NCBI GenBank assembly: GCA_019752635.1
Contig: JAIELX010000113.1
Location: 1 to 49,501, forward strand
Length of the DNA stretch: 49,501 nucleotides
Direction: 5' to 3'
DNA from: Candidatus Obscuribacterales bacterium
GTDB taxonomy: Bacteria; Cyanobacteriota; Vampirovibrionia; Obscuribacterales; Obscuribacteraceae
The position numbers and the translations under genes are program-made. This document shows positions 40,275 to 49,480 of this stretch, piece by piece. The notes beneath the pieces are model-generated. The model worked only from the letters and a program-made list of their open reading frames with translations. It did not search any database and was not told the origin of the DNA. Position 1 is the stretch's first letter, and each line of letters begins with the position of its first letter.

Positions 40275-42088
40275 CGTTCCGCTTCCTGATTGTTTTGAAC
40301 GGGCACTTTCTCTTGAAAGTACACGGCATGCCCCGGTCCCCAGAGCAATGAATCGAATTCAACCTTCTTCAGTACTTTGTATCCGGGTAGTTTTCTGACT
40401 GTGAGCACGTATTTGTCGTTGCCTTGTCTCTGGTCGTTCTTTGTGACGTCAATCACTTTGTTGCCAGGTTCATAGATGTACCATCCGTTGAATTCATAAC
40501 CCCCGTCAATATCTGCGGGATCTAGTTTTTGATGCTCCACTGCCGGGTAAAGAACTGACCAACGCGCAGCATTCCATTGAAAATAGTCTCGGGTTCCAGC
40601 GACTGAATAAAATGCAAACACTGCGGCACTGCCCGCTGCCGTGAGCAACGATAGGCATTTGACAGGAAATGATGCCCCGGTCGCTGCGGTTTTCAAAGTT
40701 GAGTCCATCGACTTTTGCGTTTCGACTCCGCTTGTCGTGGCGGGGGTGTCGTGAAAGTTCAACATGATGATCCCTGGCAGCAGCAGCAAGATCAGATAAC
40801 GATCGAAGAATCCTCGGGCGCAAATCATAACGATATAGATTCCGGAGAAAAGGAGCAGCAGCGTGATCAGTGAATGCTTGTGCTGCCATCCGCCGCGGAG
40901 GAATCGCTCCTTCAGCACCAGGAAAATGGCTCCGAAGCAACCGAGCAGCAGGGCTAAGCCGATGCCACTGAAGGCGGTGACTATTTCCCACAGAATCGGC
41001 GACGAGCGATATTCGGGCAGTCCCTTTGGTCCGAGTTCGCCCATATTTAAAATCATGGGGCCCAATCCGAAATCATAAATGATGTTGTCGCCCAACGGCA
41101 TTGTGTTGTTGCTCAATTTGAGAGCGAGCGGCAGAAGAATGAGCAGTTCAACTGTCATTGCTGCGAGAATCTTCGCCGCCTTTCCTTGTGGAATCCGCAA
41201 TAGTCGCGGAGCGGCCAATGCACTAACCGGAAGCATTAGCAGGCCGAGATAGACAAACAACCTCATCAGCGCGAACAAACATGAAAGTAGATACCGTCCA
41301 GGCCCGGCGACCATGCTTTGAGTTAGATAGGTTTGTTCGACGAGCATGCAAAACGGAACGCCTGACACGTTCACTATCCACCACCCATGCAACGCGATGG
41401 CCACTGAAGAAAGCAAAAGTGGCGCAGCGGATTCTGCCAGCGACACGCCCTTGTAGTCGGCCAGTTTTCTTGCCTTCTGCAAGAGAAAGAGCAGAATTCC
41501 CAAGAGCAGATAAGCCACGGGGAACAGCACTGTAACTTCGCGATTGGATACTGCCAGGGTGGCGAACAACGATCCGCTTGCGACAAACCAGCCCCTGCGA
41601 GCGCCCTGATTCTGCCAGGAAAGGTAGAGGAGCGCCGCCGAAGTCACAAGCAGTGACGCTGTCGGAATGTCCATCATGAATGAATTGACTAAGCAGAAGT
41701 AGAGGGGATTGGTGAACAGCACCAATGCCGAAAACAGGATCGGTAACCACCCCGCCCCTGCGCCACGCGATAGAAAGCCGGTTATGAACACGCAGTTCAG
41801 CCCCAGCAAAAAATTGTAAATCCGCAGGACGTGAAACGAAAAACCAAAAATTTTGCAGAGCAGCGCAGCGGAAAAAACACTGAACACCGCGCCCGCCAGT
41901 GTCCATGCTGTAATGGTGAACTTGCCCGTGTCCACCAGGTTCTTGACACCGATGGCATAAGTCCAATCGTCATTTAGCGGAAAATCGCCGAAGGGCCAGG
42001 CTAACGCTTCGCAGGCAACGATTACAACCGCTGCGATCACTGTAACGGTGATCCCGTTTAAAAAGCCACCGGCTCTGTTAGTTACCAC
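40271..42088 (-). CDS. GT-C membrane glycosyltransferase (GT39/ArnT-like)
   Basis: A 605-residue integral membrane protein with about 11-12 hydrophobic segments over residues 10-470 and a soluble C-terminal part of about 130 residues. The first loop carries FPLNDDW (Asn39-Asp40-Asp41), the acidic pair of GT-C enzymes that use polyprenyl-phosphate sugars. NSFMMDIPTASLL is another pattern of the PMT/ArnT-like superfamily. Such proteins add sugars to lipids, glycans or proteins on the outer face of the inner membrane; donor and acceptor here are unknown. The start is GTG 42088 with a weak ribosome-binding site. Its stop overlaps the amidase stop by four bases. Confidence 0.8.
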   Translation of the reverse strand: MVTNRAGGFLNGITVTVIAAVVIVACEALAWPFGDFPLNDDWTYAIGVKNLVDTGKFTITAWTLAGAVFSVFSAALLCKIFGFSFHVLRIYNFLLGLNCVFITGFLSRGAGAGWLPILFSALVLFTNPLYFCLVNSFMMDIPTASLLVTSAALLYLSWQNQGARRGWFVASGSLFATLAVSNREVTVLFPVAYLLLGILLFLLQKARKLADYKGVSLAESAAPLLLSSVAIALHGWWIVNVSGVPFCMLVEQTYLTQSMVAGPGRYLLSCLFALMRLFVYLGLLMLPVSALAAPRLLRIPQGKAAKILAAMTVELLILLPLALKLSNNTMPLGDNIIYDFGLGPMILNMGELGPKGLPEYRSSPILWEIVTAFSGIGLALLLGCFGAIFLVLKERFLRGGWQHKHSLITLLLLFSGIYIVMICARGFFDRYLILLLLPGIIMLNFHDTPATTSGVETQKSMDSTLKTAATGASFPVKCLSLLTAAGSAAVFAFYSVAGTRDYFQWNAARWSVLYPAVEHQKLDPADIDGGYEFNGWYIYEPGNKVIDVTKNDQRQGNDKYVLTVRKLPGYKVLKKVEFDSLLWGPGHAVYFQEKVPVQNNQEAER

Positions 42089-42201
42089 GTCGATTGCGAA
42101 CTACCCAACTTGATTAGCTGATTGTAGCAGGGCACGGCAGCACTTAGCAGTACGAGTAAAATACATTCTCGAACAGCGCCAACGACTCCTGGAGTCTTGC
42201 G

Positions 42202-43719
42202 TTAGCGGCGGATAAGCGGTACGTCGGTTACGAGCCCATCATTATCGGAAGCCATCGTTGGTACTAGTGGAGCCGGTTGTGCCACCACCGGTAATGTCCA
42301 CTTATCCTGTTTGCCCGCCTCTTTTAGTTTTCGGCGAACACCTTCTGCCGCAAGCATTCCGGATGTTGCGGCTTGACCGACGCCACGAGTCCAGCTGCTG
42401 GAGTCGCCTATGACGAACAGGTTGGGAATGTTGGTTTCCATGTTCTTGGAGACGACGATGGAATCGGGATAGCTCTTAACTTCAGGGGCGAAAAGCAATG
42501 TAGACTCGCCTGCAACGCCTGGACAAATCTTGTCCAGGGCATCCAGGTATTCCAGAATACCTTCAAGTATTCGGTGCGGATATGCCAGAGAAATGTCACC
42601 CGGCTCGGCTTCCAAAGTCGGCTTGATCAAGTTGTTGGTTAGCGATTTTGTTCTCCTGCCACTGCGCAAATCGCCCAGCTTTTGCACGAGCGGTCCGCCT
42701 CCGGCCAGCATGTTCGTCACTTTGGCGATGTGTTGCGAATACTGCTGCGGGTGTTTGAAAGGGCGCGTAAATGTCTTGGAGACGAGCACTGCGAAGTTAT
42801 TATTCTCCGACTTTTCATACATCTTCGAGTGACCGTTTACCAGGACATAATCCCGATGATTCTCAGGCGTGACGAAGCCCTTCGGGTTCGAGCAGAAATT
42901 TCTCACCACGTCGCCGGAGCGCTTGGTTATGTAGTACAACTTCGGTTCATAAAATCGTTTGTCCACTTCTTCAGTGAAGTAGCAGCTCGTTTCGACGCGC
43001 ACACCAATATCCACCTGCCCCGGCGAAGTTTCGAGTGCTTTGTAGAACTCTTGTTGAGTGAGCCAGTTCGCGCCGCCGCGACCGACCGACATGATTGCGA
43101 AATCGAAAGAGTCTTCCGCTTCGTGACCGGGTTTTTTGTAGTGGTCGTAGACCACCGAGAATTGCTCACCCTTGCGGGAGACAGACAGAACTTTCGTATC
43201 CCAGTGAAAGACTATGTTGGGACCTTTCTCAATTATTTCGGTCAAAATGCTGGTGTTGATTGCCGGCGCATTGTCGGAGCCGCAATGCAAAAGCTCTTGA
43301 AAGTGGTACGTCATGCCGGCAAGAGTTGCGCGCTTCTTGATCCAGTCCAGATCGTCCTGGTCCGGCTTCACTACCGGAATTTCCACTGGCGCGTGGTGCA
43401 GAATCAACTTGCGCAGTTTGTCCAGTCGTTTCTGCAGTTCCTGTTCGCCAACCAGTTCGTAGAGTCGCCCACCGATAACAGGCGATGCTGACAAAATTAC
43501 TTTGAAGTCGTTCCAGCTGCCGGCCGACTGACCGGGAGCGCAGTAGCTGCAAGCCTTGGGCGGGCAAACGGTCAACTTGCCCTGGTCGATCGGACAAGCA
43601 TAACGCTTGTCGTACCGGGGACCCACGTCGAAAACGTGGACCTCAACGTCGGCTCCGGCCAGTTCTTCCAGGCAGAATAATCCGGAAGCCCCCAAACCCA
43701 CTAGCGCCAACTTGAGCAT
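42202..43719 (-). CDS. FAD-dependent dehydrogenase (COG2509-like)
   Basis: A 505-residue flavoprotein. The N-terminal dinucleotide-binding motif is GLGASG (8-13) in LALVGLGASGLFCLEEL. The C-terminal FAD signature is NLFVIGDSSSWTRGVGQAAT. In between are FCSNPKGFVTPE and LLFAPEVKSYPDSI, patterns I associate with COG2509 uncharacterised FAD-utilising dehydrogenases. A Cys-rich stretch near residues 42-62 (CPIDQGKLTVCPPKACSYC) is notable and could bind metal or form disulfides. GAGG lies 6 bases before the ATG. Cytoplasmic; the substrate is unknown. Confidence 0.82.
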   Translation of the reverse strand: MLKLALVGLGASGLFCLEELAGADVEVHVFDVGPRYDKRYACPIDQGKLTVCPPKACSYCAPGQSAGSWNDFKVILSASPVIGGRLYELVGEQELQKRLDKLRKLILHHAPVEIPVVKPDQDDLDWIKKRATLAGMTYHFQELLHCGSDNAPAINTSILTEIIEKGPNIVFHWDTKVLSVSRKGEQFSVVYDHYKKPGHEAEDSFDFAIMSVGRGGANWLTQQEFYKALETSPGQVDIGVRVETSCYFTEEVDKRFYEPKLYYITKRSGDVVRNFCSNPKGFVTPENHRDYVLVNGHSKMYEKSENNNFAVLVSKTFTRPFKHPQQYSQHIAKVTNMLAGGGPLVQKLGDLRSGRRTKSLTNNLIKPTLEAEPGDISLAYPHRILEGILEYLDALDKICPGVAGESTLLFAPEVKSYPDSIVVSKNMETNIPNLFVIGDSSSWTRGVGQAATSGMLAAEGVRRKLKEAGKQDKWTLPVVAQPAPLVPTMASDNDGLVTDVPLIRR

Positions 43720-43951
43720 GCTATACCTCTAATTCCTTGCAGATTCCATATAGGCAAGGTTTCCCAGCCGGAATGATACCACTGTTTCGCGGTTGCTAAG
43801 AGAGGTTTACCAATGATTTAGGTCAAACCGTCACAATTTGAAGAGCCGTATTGAAGCTCGAGCGGCTGTTACCGCCGTGAGAGCCAAACGCCGTTTCGGA
43901 AGGTACGAGGCTTGTCGCGCCTGCGGACAGCCTAACGCGAGAGACTTTTGG

Positions 43952-45196
43952 TTAAGAAACAAATACCGGTTGGCGCTCTTTGTCGAGCGACTGAAGCATT
44001 GTCGATAGCTGATTGTTGATGTTGTTGGATACCCGCTCGATAATCGGCTTCTTGGTTTTCTTGTATTCCGGGTAGAGTTCAAGCAGATTGATCGGGTCTC
44101 CCACTTTCAGGTAAACCAGCCTCGGACCCTTTATTCTCGGTTGCCCGAAGACTTCAGCCTCAATCAGCTCCAATACGTTCACCATCCGCTCTTGTGTTGC
44201 CGGCGGCGTGAGATAGCCATCGTATATCGCGATGAAAGTAACGACTCTGTCGAGATCTTTGTAGAAGCCGCGTATCTTTTCCGACTTTTCGTCGTGAATC
44301 TTTTTCTGGTACGGCGGAAGAGTTTCCACATCGTCAGCATAGATGATGTCGTCCATTGCGTTACGCAAGACGCGCACCCAATCAAGGTGTGATCCTGATG
44401 CTGATAATTTGATATCGAGAAATTCAGCAATGGTATCTAGTATCTTCGTTTTCAGAGCCGTGATCCGGGTATTTAGATCCGCTCCGGGTACGGCTTTCAG
44501 GTTGTATTCAGCTTCGAGCGTGGAGAGGACCACTTCGGCTGCTGCTCTAACACGTTTGTATAGCGATGGCTCCGTGTGGTTGTTTAGTCCAAGTTTGAAT
44601 TCGAGCTTGTCTAAGAGGTCTGCCAGATGCGCCTTCAGGTCCGTTTTGTACGTGTATTTGATGGCAACCGGAACGATGTAAATCGGCTCTTCCGGTTTAG
44701 TTTTATGCAGTTCGTCCAACGCCATGAATGACAGCTGTGCTGCGCCGCTTTCCAGCGGCAGTAGCACATCGTTTTGACGTGATATCTCGCCTTCGGGAAA
44801 GAGCACCAATTTCTTCTTGCCCTCGACTAATATGCGCTTAGTTGTTTTGAAAGACTCACGATCAATGGCACCGCGAACAACCGAGTAAACGCCCATGCGT
44901 TGGAGAAACCAGCCATTCCAACCGTTGTTCCAATCAAAAACTTCGCGCGCCGCGATAAAGTTGAACTCTTCTCCAAGCATGCAAGAGAAACTGAACATCA
45001 CTTCCGGATCGTGCCGGTGCGAGTGGTTCGGGCAGATCATTGCTCGTTTGCCCGCCAGTTTCTTTAGCTTTTCGACGCCATCGTCCATCACCACTAACTC
45101 AGCGTCGCACATTCGGTACTTAAGGATTTCAGCTTTTAACAGCCTGGCCAGGCCAATTACGAGTCGGTTATCCTGCGGCTCTCTGAAGTCAAGCAC
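43952..45196 (-). CDS. PlsC-like 1-acylglycerol-3-phosphate acyltransferase family protein
   Basis: A 414-residue protein with the acyltransferase signature HX4D at His58-Asp63 (CPNHSHRHDPEV), the FxxR-like block YSVVRGAIDRE and LFPEGEIS. These residues bind the acyl donor and glycerol phosphate in PlsC enzymes, which make phosphatidic acid. It is longer than plain PlsC (about 240); the C-terminal 200 residues are helical and charged with no recognised domain, so its acceptor may differ. The start is GTG 45196 with AGGTGG 5 bases upstream. It overlaps the end of the deacetylase gene by 40 bases, so the two form an operon and are translationally coupled. Confidence 0.82.
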   Translation of the reverse strand: MLDFREPQDNRLVIGLARLLKAEILKYRMCDAELVVMDDGVEKLKKLAGKRAMICPNHSHRHDPEVMFSFSCMLGEEFNFIAAREVFDWNNGWNGWFLQRMGVYSVVRGAIDRESFKTTKRILVEGKKKLVLFPEGEISRQNDVLLPLESGAAQLSFMALDELHKTKPEEPIYIVPVAIKYTYKTDLKAHLADLLDKLEFKLGLNNHTEPSLYKRVRAAAEVVLSTLEAEYNLKAVPGADLNTRITALKTKILDTIAEFLDIKLSASGSHLDWVRVLRNAMDDIIYADDVETLPPYQKKIHDEKSEKIRGFYKDLDRVVTFIAIYDGYLTPPATQERMVNVLELIEAEVFGQPRIKGPRLVYLKVGDPINLLELYPEYKKTKKPIIERVSNNINNQLSTMLQSLDKERQPVFVS

Positions 45197-45882
45197 GATT
45201 CCACCTTATGGAGTTCAAAGTTTTTGTCGCGACAAGCATATATTATTTGCTTGGCAGCCAGAATCGTTTGCTTACCTAACTCTTTGCCCTCGTGCAGTAC
45301 CACGATGCCGCCGCCTTTGAGCTTGAAATTGACCCGCCTGGTAACGCGATGCGCTCCCGGTACGGCCCAGTCTTCCGGCGCCGAAGTCCAATAAATGGCG
45401 GAAAGCCTTTGTTCGCCCAGGCAACTAGCTACACGCGCATCCATCATTCCATACGGCGGGCGGAAAACTTCCGGTGCTGAACCTGTAATTTCTTGGACAA
45501 TGGTATTTGTGCGGATGATCTGCTTTTCGATCTCTCGAATGCCCAGCGCCGGCAGGTACTTGTGCGAGTAGGAGTGATTGCCTATGGAATGCCCTGCCTG
45601 AGCGATGGACTCCACCAGCTGCGGGTATCGCTCTGCTTCCTGTCCAATCAAAAAAAATGTGGCTTTCGTACCGGTTTCCTCAAGCATCTCCAGCAAGGCC
45701 GGTGTGGTGTGCGGAGACGGACCGTCATCGAAAGTTAGAAAAATTCGCTCGCTGCTGTGTTCGCCCCAGAAACCAGGAGGCTGAACCTTGCGCAAGACAC
45801 TCGAAACAAGGTCGATGCGTGCGACGGCGAGCTTGTCGGCATAATGGTCAAATTCATTTGCGATAAGTCTGAAGAGACTCAT
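45157..45882 (-). CDS. Polysaccharide deacetylase (NodB homology, CE4)
   Basis: A 241-residue CE4 metal-dependent deacetylase that removes N- or O-acetyl groups from peptidoglycan, chitin-like or exopolysaccharide substrates. Motif 1 is FDDGPSP (Asp52-Asp53), motif 2 HSYSH (His103, His107), motif 3 RPPYG (141-145), motif 4 about WTSAPEDW and motif 5 IVVLHEG. All catalytic and metal ligands are present. No signal peptide is visible, so the substrate may be cytoplasmic or lipid-linked, or export is non-classical. It is the first gene of a two-gene operon with the acyltransferase, which hints at modification of a lipid-linked saccharide. Confidence 0.9.
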   Translation of the reverse strand: MSLFRLIANEFDHYADKLAVARIDLVSSVLRKVQPPGFWGEHSSERIFLTFDDGPSPHTTPALLEMLEETGTKATFFLIGQEAERYPQLVESIAQAGHSIGNHSYSHKYLPALGIREIEKQIIRTNTIVQEITGSAPEVFRPPYGMMDARVASCLGEQRLSAIYWTSAPEDWAVPGAHRVTRRVNFKLKGGGIVVLHEGKELGKQTILAAKQIIYACRDKNFELHKVESCLTSESRRITDS

Positions 45883-46066
45883 TGTGATCCCCGCCCGGCC
45901 TTTACTTAGTTATAGCCGCTTTTGCGTATGTTCGCCGTAAGCGCCCTGACAGTTCAGGCAATGTCTTACAACCCGACATCAATTTTGGTAGCACTCCGGT
46001 GAGTAGACGCTTACGCCGGTGCAGCATCGGCGATCGAGCTATCATTGACTGAAGTTTGCGTCGGGG

Positions 46067-46885
46067 CTAGACGTTTATGGCTTCGTTCAGCTTTGTGGTC
46101 GACTGGATCAAGCGATAGATTATTCTTCGGGCTTCGTCGCCTGTTTCGGAGCCTCGCCTGTAGGCGATAGACTCTACCGCGCTTGCAAACGCGTAGAAGC
46201 GCTCCAGCGGCATGTGCGTTGCTCGCGGGTGCGGAAGCAGGCTGCGCATGTAGCCGCGCAAGTTCTCCGCTTCTTTTTCCTCCAACGGCTGCACTATCTC
46301 AAGCAGCGGGCGGAAAGACTTGAGGGCGACTAGTGGCGTCTTATAGGTCAGCACGTTGCGCGACAAGGCTCGGTGCAGGAGGACGCACTGTGGCAGTGGC
46401 GCATCTCGGTCGCTTTCCACCGGTTTGATGGACTGAAGGAAGTCATTGTGCTTGCGAAAATCGTAAAACACTTGCAGCAGCGACTCAATGGCGCCTTGTT
46501 CCGGTGTGTTTACAGGAAGCAATCCGAAGATATACGGGCGCGCTGCGCACTGGTCGACATCCTTGGAGGCATTGAGCATTGCCCCCGATAAACTCGGGGC
46601 TTTGATCAGCGTACCCTCTTTGTACTGCGACTCACGGCCCGGGGCAAAGTTGATCTCTTTGACCGCGTACTCCTGGCAGAGCAGCATGTCCAAGACTTGC
46701 TCGCCTTTCAAGTCACCAAATTCAGAAGCTGCTGCCTTTCCAGAAACGAAAAATATCAGCGCATCAGGAATATGACGACCAAATGAAATGCTCAAAGTTC
46801 CTGTAACCTTCTCGAGGCTCAGGAATTGCATCACATTGAAGATCGTTCCTTCGCGTACTGATGTTACGTGGAAGCTGATGCCCAC
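46067..46885 (-). CDS. DUF4388 (PATAN-like) domain protein
   Basis: A 272-residue protein starting at GTG 46885, with AGAGGG 6 bases upstream. Residues about 10-110 match the DUF4388 pattern: FNVMQFLSLEKVTGTLSI, then IFFVSGKAAASEFGDLKGEQ and VLDMLL. These domains are frequent in bacterial signalling proteins of Cyanobacteria and Deltaproteobacteria. The remaining 150 residues are helical with no recognised domain. There is no signal peptide. It lies 215 bases downstream of murE on the same strand. Probably a cytoplasmic signalling or adaptor protein; the partner is unknown. Confidence 0.75.
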   Translation of the reverse strand: MGISFHVTSVREGTIFNVMQFLSLEKVTGTLSISFGRHIPDALIFFVSGKAAASEFGDLKGEQVLDMLLCQEYAVKEINFAPGRESQYKEGTLIKAPSLSGAMLNASKDVDQCAARPYIFGLLPVNTPEQGAIESLLQVFYDFRKHNDFLQSIKPVESDRDAPLPQCVLLHRALSRNVLTYKTPLVALKSFRPLLEIVQPLEEKEAENLRGYMRSLLPHPRATHMPLERFYAFASAVESIAYRRGSETGDEARRIIYRLIQSTTKLNEAINV

Positions 46886-47100
46886 CGGCTACCCTCTGAA
46901 GCACTTGTTGACGTGCGTCGCACAGATAGAATTATACCCATTCATCGGGGGCCAATCGATTGCGCTGCAAAAAAGAGGCTGATTTTTGGTGCATTTTAGA
47001 ACTCTAACGCGAGTATGTCTTGACTGCCGGCATCGTCTGATAATCGGAGCGTGGACGTCGAACGCCGTCCGGGGCACCGGGTGGCGGTCGGCAGCTATGT

Positions 47101-48615
47101 CTAGCCCTGATGACGTAGTGCCTTCAGTACTTCGACCTTATCATCGAACGGAAAGACTTCGTTCATCACAAGTTGATAATTCTCGTGCCCTTTGCCCGCA
47201 ACAACCACAATGTCATTTTCCGTGGCGCAGCTAATTGCTATGGCGATCGCCGCCGCGCGATCCGGCTCGACCTCGATGTGGCGCATGCGCTTAATTCCAG
47301 TGAGAATGTTAGCTATGATTTCTTGGGGATCTTCCGTTCGGGGATTGTCTGACGTTACTATGACCTTGTCGGCGAGTCGTTCGGCTATCTCTCCCATCTT
47401 CGGACGTTTAGAGGGATCGCGATCCCCGCCGCAGCCGAATACCGCAATCAGTTTTGAGTCTGGTCTTTTCAAACCCGCCGCTGTTTTCAGAACGTTTTCG
47501 AGCCCGTCCGGCGTATGAGCATAATCGACGATACAGAGCGGTTCGTCGGCAGCACCTGTGGAAACCGTTTCAAATCGGCCCGGCACCCCTGCGAATTTCT
47601 CCAATTGCTCGATCATGATTTCCGGCTCGATGCCTTCGTGTAGTGTCACCGCAACTGCTGCCATGACGTTGTAAACGTTGAACCGTCCCGCCAACTTTAG
47701 CTTCAGTTCAAGGTCGCCGTTCGGGGTGTGAAGTTCAACGTGATTTACTCCGCGTGCAAAGTGATCGTTCAGGACGTGAACGTCGGCTTTAGAGGAGTAA
47801 CCATAAGTCAATCGACGAACGGAGGAACTTTTGCCTGCCGCCAGGAACTCTGATGCAAGGGGGTCATCGAGATTCACGCATAGCAGACTCGATTCGTTGG
47901 CTTCGTTCGCTACCGAATCGAACAGCATTCGCTTGGAACGCCAATAGTTGTCCATCGTTTTGTGAAAATCGAGATGATCTTGTGTAATGTTGGTGAGGAC
48001 TGCAGCAGCAAAGTGACATCCGGCAACTCTTTTAAGTGATAGCGAATGACTGGACACTTCCATTGAAACGTACTTGCATCCGTCGTTGAGCATTCTCGCC
48101 AGTAGTTGCTGCAATTCCGGTGCTTGTGGCGTTGTATGCTTCGCCTCTCCATACTCCGCTTCTGAAGCCCATCTTGCCCCGAGCGTCCCGATCAATCCGC
48201 AGCTTTTGCCGCCGCGATTGAGGATGTACTCAATCAGGTGTGTTGTCGTGGTCTTGCCATTGGTGCCGGTGACACCAATTAATCTCAACTTGCTGCTCGG
48301 ATTCTCGTAGAACGCATCAGCAGCCAACGCCAATGCGAGGCGAACGTCGGGAACCACCAGCTGGGGGACTTTGATGTCGGCGTGAGTGCGTTCCGATATA
48401 ATGCAGGTGGCACCATTGGTGATGGCATCGCGAATGAACTCGTTACCGTCGGTTCGTTCTCCGGGCACGCAAAAAAAAGCGCTGCCTTCGGCAACGCGAC
48501 GAGAATCGTAAACTAGCGAATCAAAGTGTAGTGATTCTGCTGAGTGCTCCGGTTGCGCCACTGCGCCAGCGGTAAGCAGGGACCTCACCACGCGTTGCGC
48601 GCGTTCGCTAGTCAT
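47101..48615 (-). CDS. murE: UDP-MurNAc-L-Ala-D-Glu:meso-diaminopimelate ligase MurE
   Basis: A 504-residue Mur ligase that adds the third stem-peptide residue in cytoplasmic peptidoglycan synthesis. The ATP-binding motif is GVTGTNGKTTTTHL (Lys121). Further Mur ligase signatures are SSHSLSLKRVAGCHF, LTNITQDHLDFHKTMDNYW, FGCGGDRDPSKRPKM and SDNPRTEDP. The DNPR motif is the marker of meso-diaminopimelate specificity, so the wall is of the DAP type. GGAG lies 9 bases before the ATG. It follows rpmA by 69 bases on the same strand, with a hairpin in between. Confidence 0.95.
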   Translation of the reverse strand: MTSERAQRVVRSLLTAGAVAQPEHSAESLHFDSLVYDSRRVAEGSAFFCVPGERTDGNEFIRDAITNGATCIISERTHADIKVPQLVVPDVRLALALAADAFYENPSSKLRLIGVTGTNGKTTTTHLIEYILNRGGKSCGLIGTLGARWASEAEYGEAKHTTPQAPELQQLLARMLNDGCKYVSMEVSSHSLSLKRVAGCHFAAAVLTNITQDHLDFHKTMDNYWRSKRMLFDSVANEANESSLLCVNLDDPLASEFLAAGKSSSVRRLTYGYSSKADVHVLNDHFARGVNHVELHTPNGDLELKLKLAGRFNVYNVMAAVAVTLHEGIEPEIMIEQLEKFAGVPGRFETVSTGAADEPLCIVDYAHTPDGLENVLKTAAGLKRPDSKLIAVFGCGGDRDPSKRPKMGEIAERLADKVIVTSDNPRTEDPQEIIANILTGIKRMRHIEVEPDRAAAIAIAISCATENDIVVVAGKGHENYQLVMNEVFPFDDKVEVLKALRHQG

Positions 48616-48637
48616 CGATATCTCTCCATGGAAAATC

Positions 48638-48656
48638 GGGCGACCATCGGCCGCCC
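48638..48656 (-). terminator. Hairpin between rpmA and murE
   Basis: On the minus strand GGGCGGCC pairs with GGTCGCCC (one G-U pair) around a 3-base loop, followed by GATTTT. It lies just upstream of the murE ribosome-binding site, so it may end or attenuate the ribosomal-protein transcript. Confidence 0.45.
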
Positions 48657-48684
48657 TGAATAATCTCGTAAATTTTGCCTGAAC

Positions 48685-48948
48685 TTAGCTTGGAACCGGT
48701 ACCGGCAAAACGTTGATCAGTTTGTTGCCGCGGCAGCTGGAGAAAACTACAACGCCCTCTGCTACTGCATAGAGCGAATCGTCTCCGCCACGACGAACAT
48801 TTTCACCTGGATGAATTCTAGTGCCGCGTTGGCGAACCAGAATGTTTCCAGGAATCACAAACTCGCCGCCAAATTTTTTGACGCCGAGGCGCTTAGCGTT
48901 GCTATCGCGCCCGTTGCGTGTAGATCCTGCGCCTTTTTTATGTGCCAT
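48685..48948 (-). CDS. rpmA: 50S ribosomal protein L27
   Basis: An 87-residue bL27. The N-terminus AHKKGAGSTRNGRDSNAKRL, then GVKKFGGE, is the unmistakable family signature; this N-terminal tail reaches the peptidyl-transferase centre. There is no N-terminal leader needing cleavage of the Firmicutes type. IRVHPGENV-like (RIHPGENVRRGGDDSLYA) is also conserved. It sits 26 bases after rplU, the usual rplU-rpmA order. Confidence 0.97.
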   Translation of the reverse strand: MAHKKGAGSTRNGRDSNAKRLGVKKFGGEFVIPGNILVRQRGTRIHPGENVRRGGDDSLYAVAEGVVVFSSCRGNKLINVLPVPVPS

Positions 48949-48974
48949 GACTTATAACTCCTGCGCGCGAATTA

Positions 48975-49346
48975 CTATTCGCTGGCTTGGTCTTCTTTCT
49001 TGTATTTGTCTTGCGATTCGCTGAGCACTTTGTCGTTCAGCTCAATCTTGCTGATGAACACACGGGTGTGATGCTGCCTGTGTCCCGTTCGTTTTCTCGT
49101 GCCTTTTTTGGCGCGATATTTGAAAACGACCAATTTCTTGTCTCTGACGTGATTGATAACTCGTCCGGTTACTTTGGCACCTTTAACATAAGGTTGCCCC
49201 ATAACGCTGTCCGAGCCGCTTATGATCGCCAGCACTTTATCGAAGACAAATTCTTGTTCGGGTTCGGCCGCGACCATATCAATGTCTATGAATCGTCCGG
49301 CACTGAGCTCGAACTGTCTTCCACCTGCTTCTACAACGGCGTACAT
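48975..49346 (-). CDS. rplU: 50S ribosomal protein L21
   Basis: A 123-residue bL21. MYAVVEAGGRQFELSAGRFI is the family N-terminus, and KLVVFKYRAKKGTRKRTGHR with QHHTRVFI is the conserved rRNA-binding region. The C-terminus is longer than the usual 103 residues, with an acidic/Lys-rich tail (SESQDKYKKEDQASE). GGAG lies 7 bases before the ATG. It is the first gene of the rplU-rpmA unit, with a promoter about 105-135 bases upstream of the ATG. Confidence 0.97.
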   Translation of the reverse strand: MYAVVEAGGRQFELSAGRFIDIDMVAAEPEQEFVFDKVLAIISGSDSVMGQPYVKGAKVTGRVINHVRDKKLVVFKYRAKKGTRKRTGHRQHHTRVFISKIELNDKVLSESQDKYKKEDQASE

Positions 49347-49451
49347 TGTTTTCTCCGATATATAGAGAAGTTCTCGTTAAGCCAACCTGCTTCGCTCAAG
49401 GAAAAGCGGAACCTTGGTTAGACAAGGAACCTTTGAGGAAGGCAAACTAGA

Positions 49452-49480
49452 ATGGTACCAAGGTGATCGCTCCGGGTCAA
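49452..49480 (-). promoter_or_regulatory. Sigma-70-type promoter of rplU-rpmA
   Basis: On the minus strand TTGACC (-35, 49480-49475) and TACCAT (-10, 49457-49452) are separated by 17 bases. They match the consensus at five and four of six positions. The implied leader of about 100 bases could hold autoregulatory structure; I see only short complementary CCTTGG/CCAAGG-type segments. Confidence 0.5.

Noticed and set aside
42682..43491. Plus-strand frame of 269 codons
   Set aside because: It lies wholly inside the flavoprotein gene, which has a clear family signature and ribosome-binding site.
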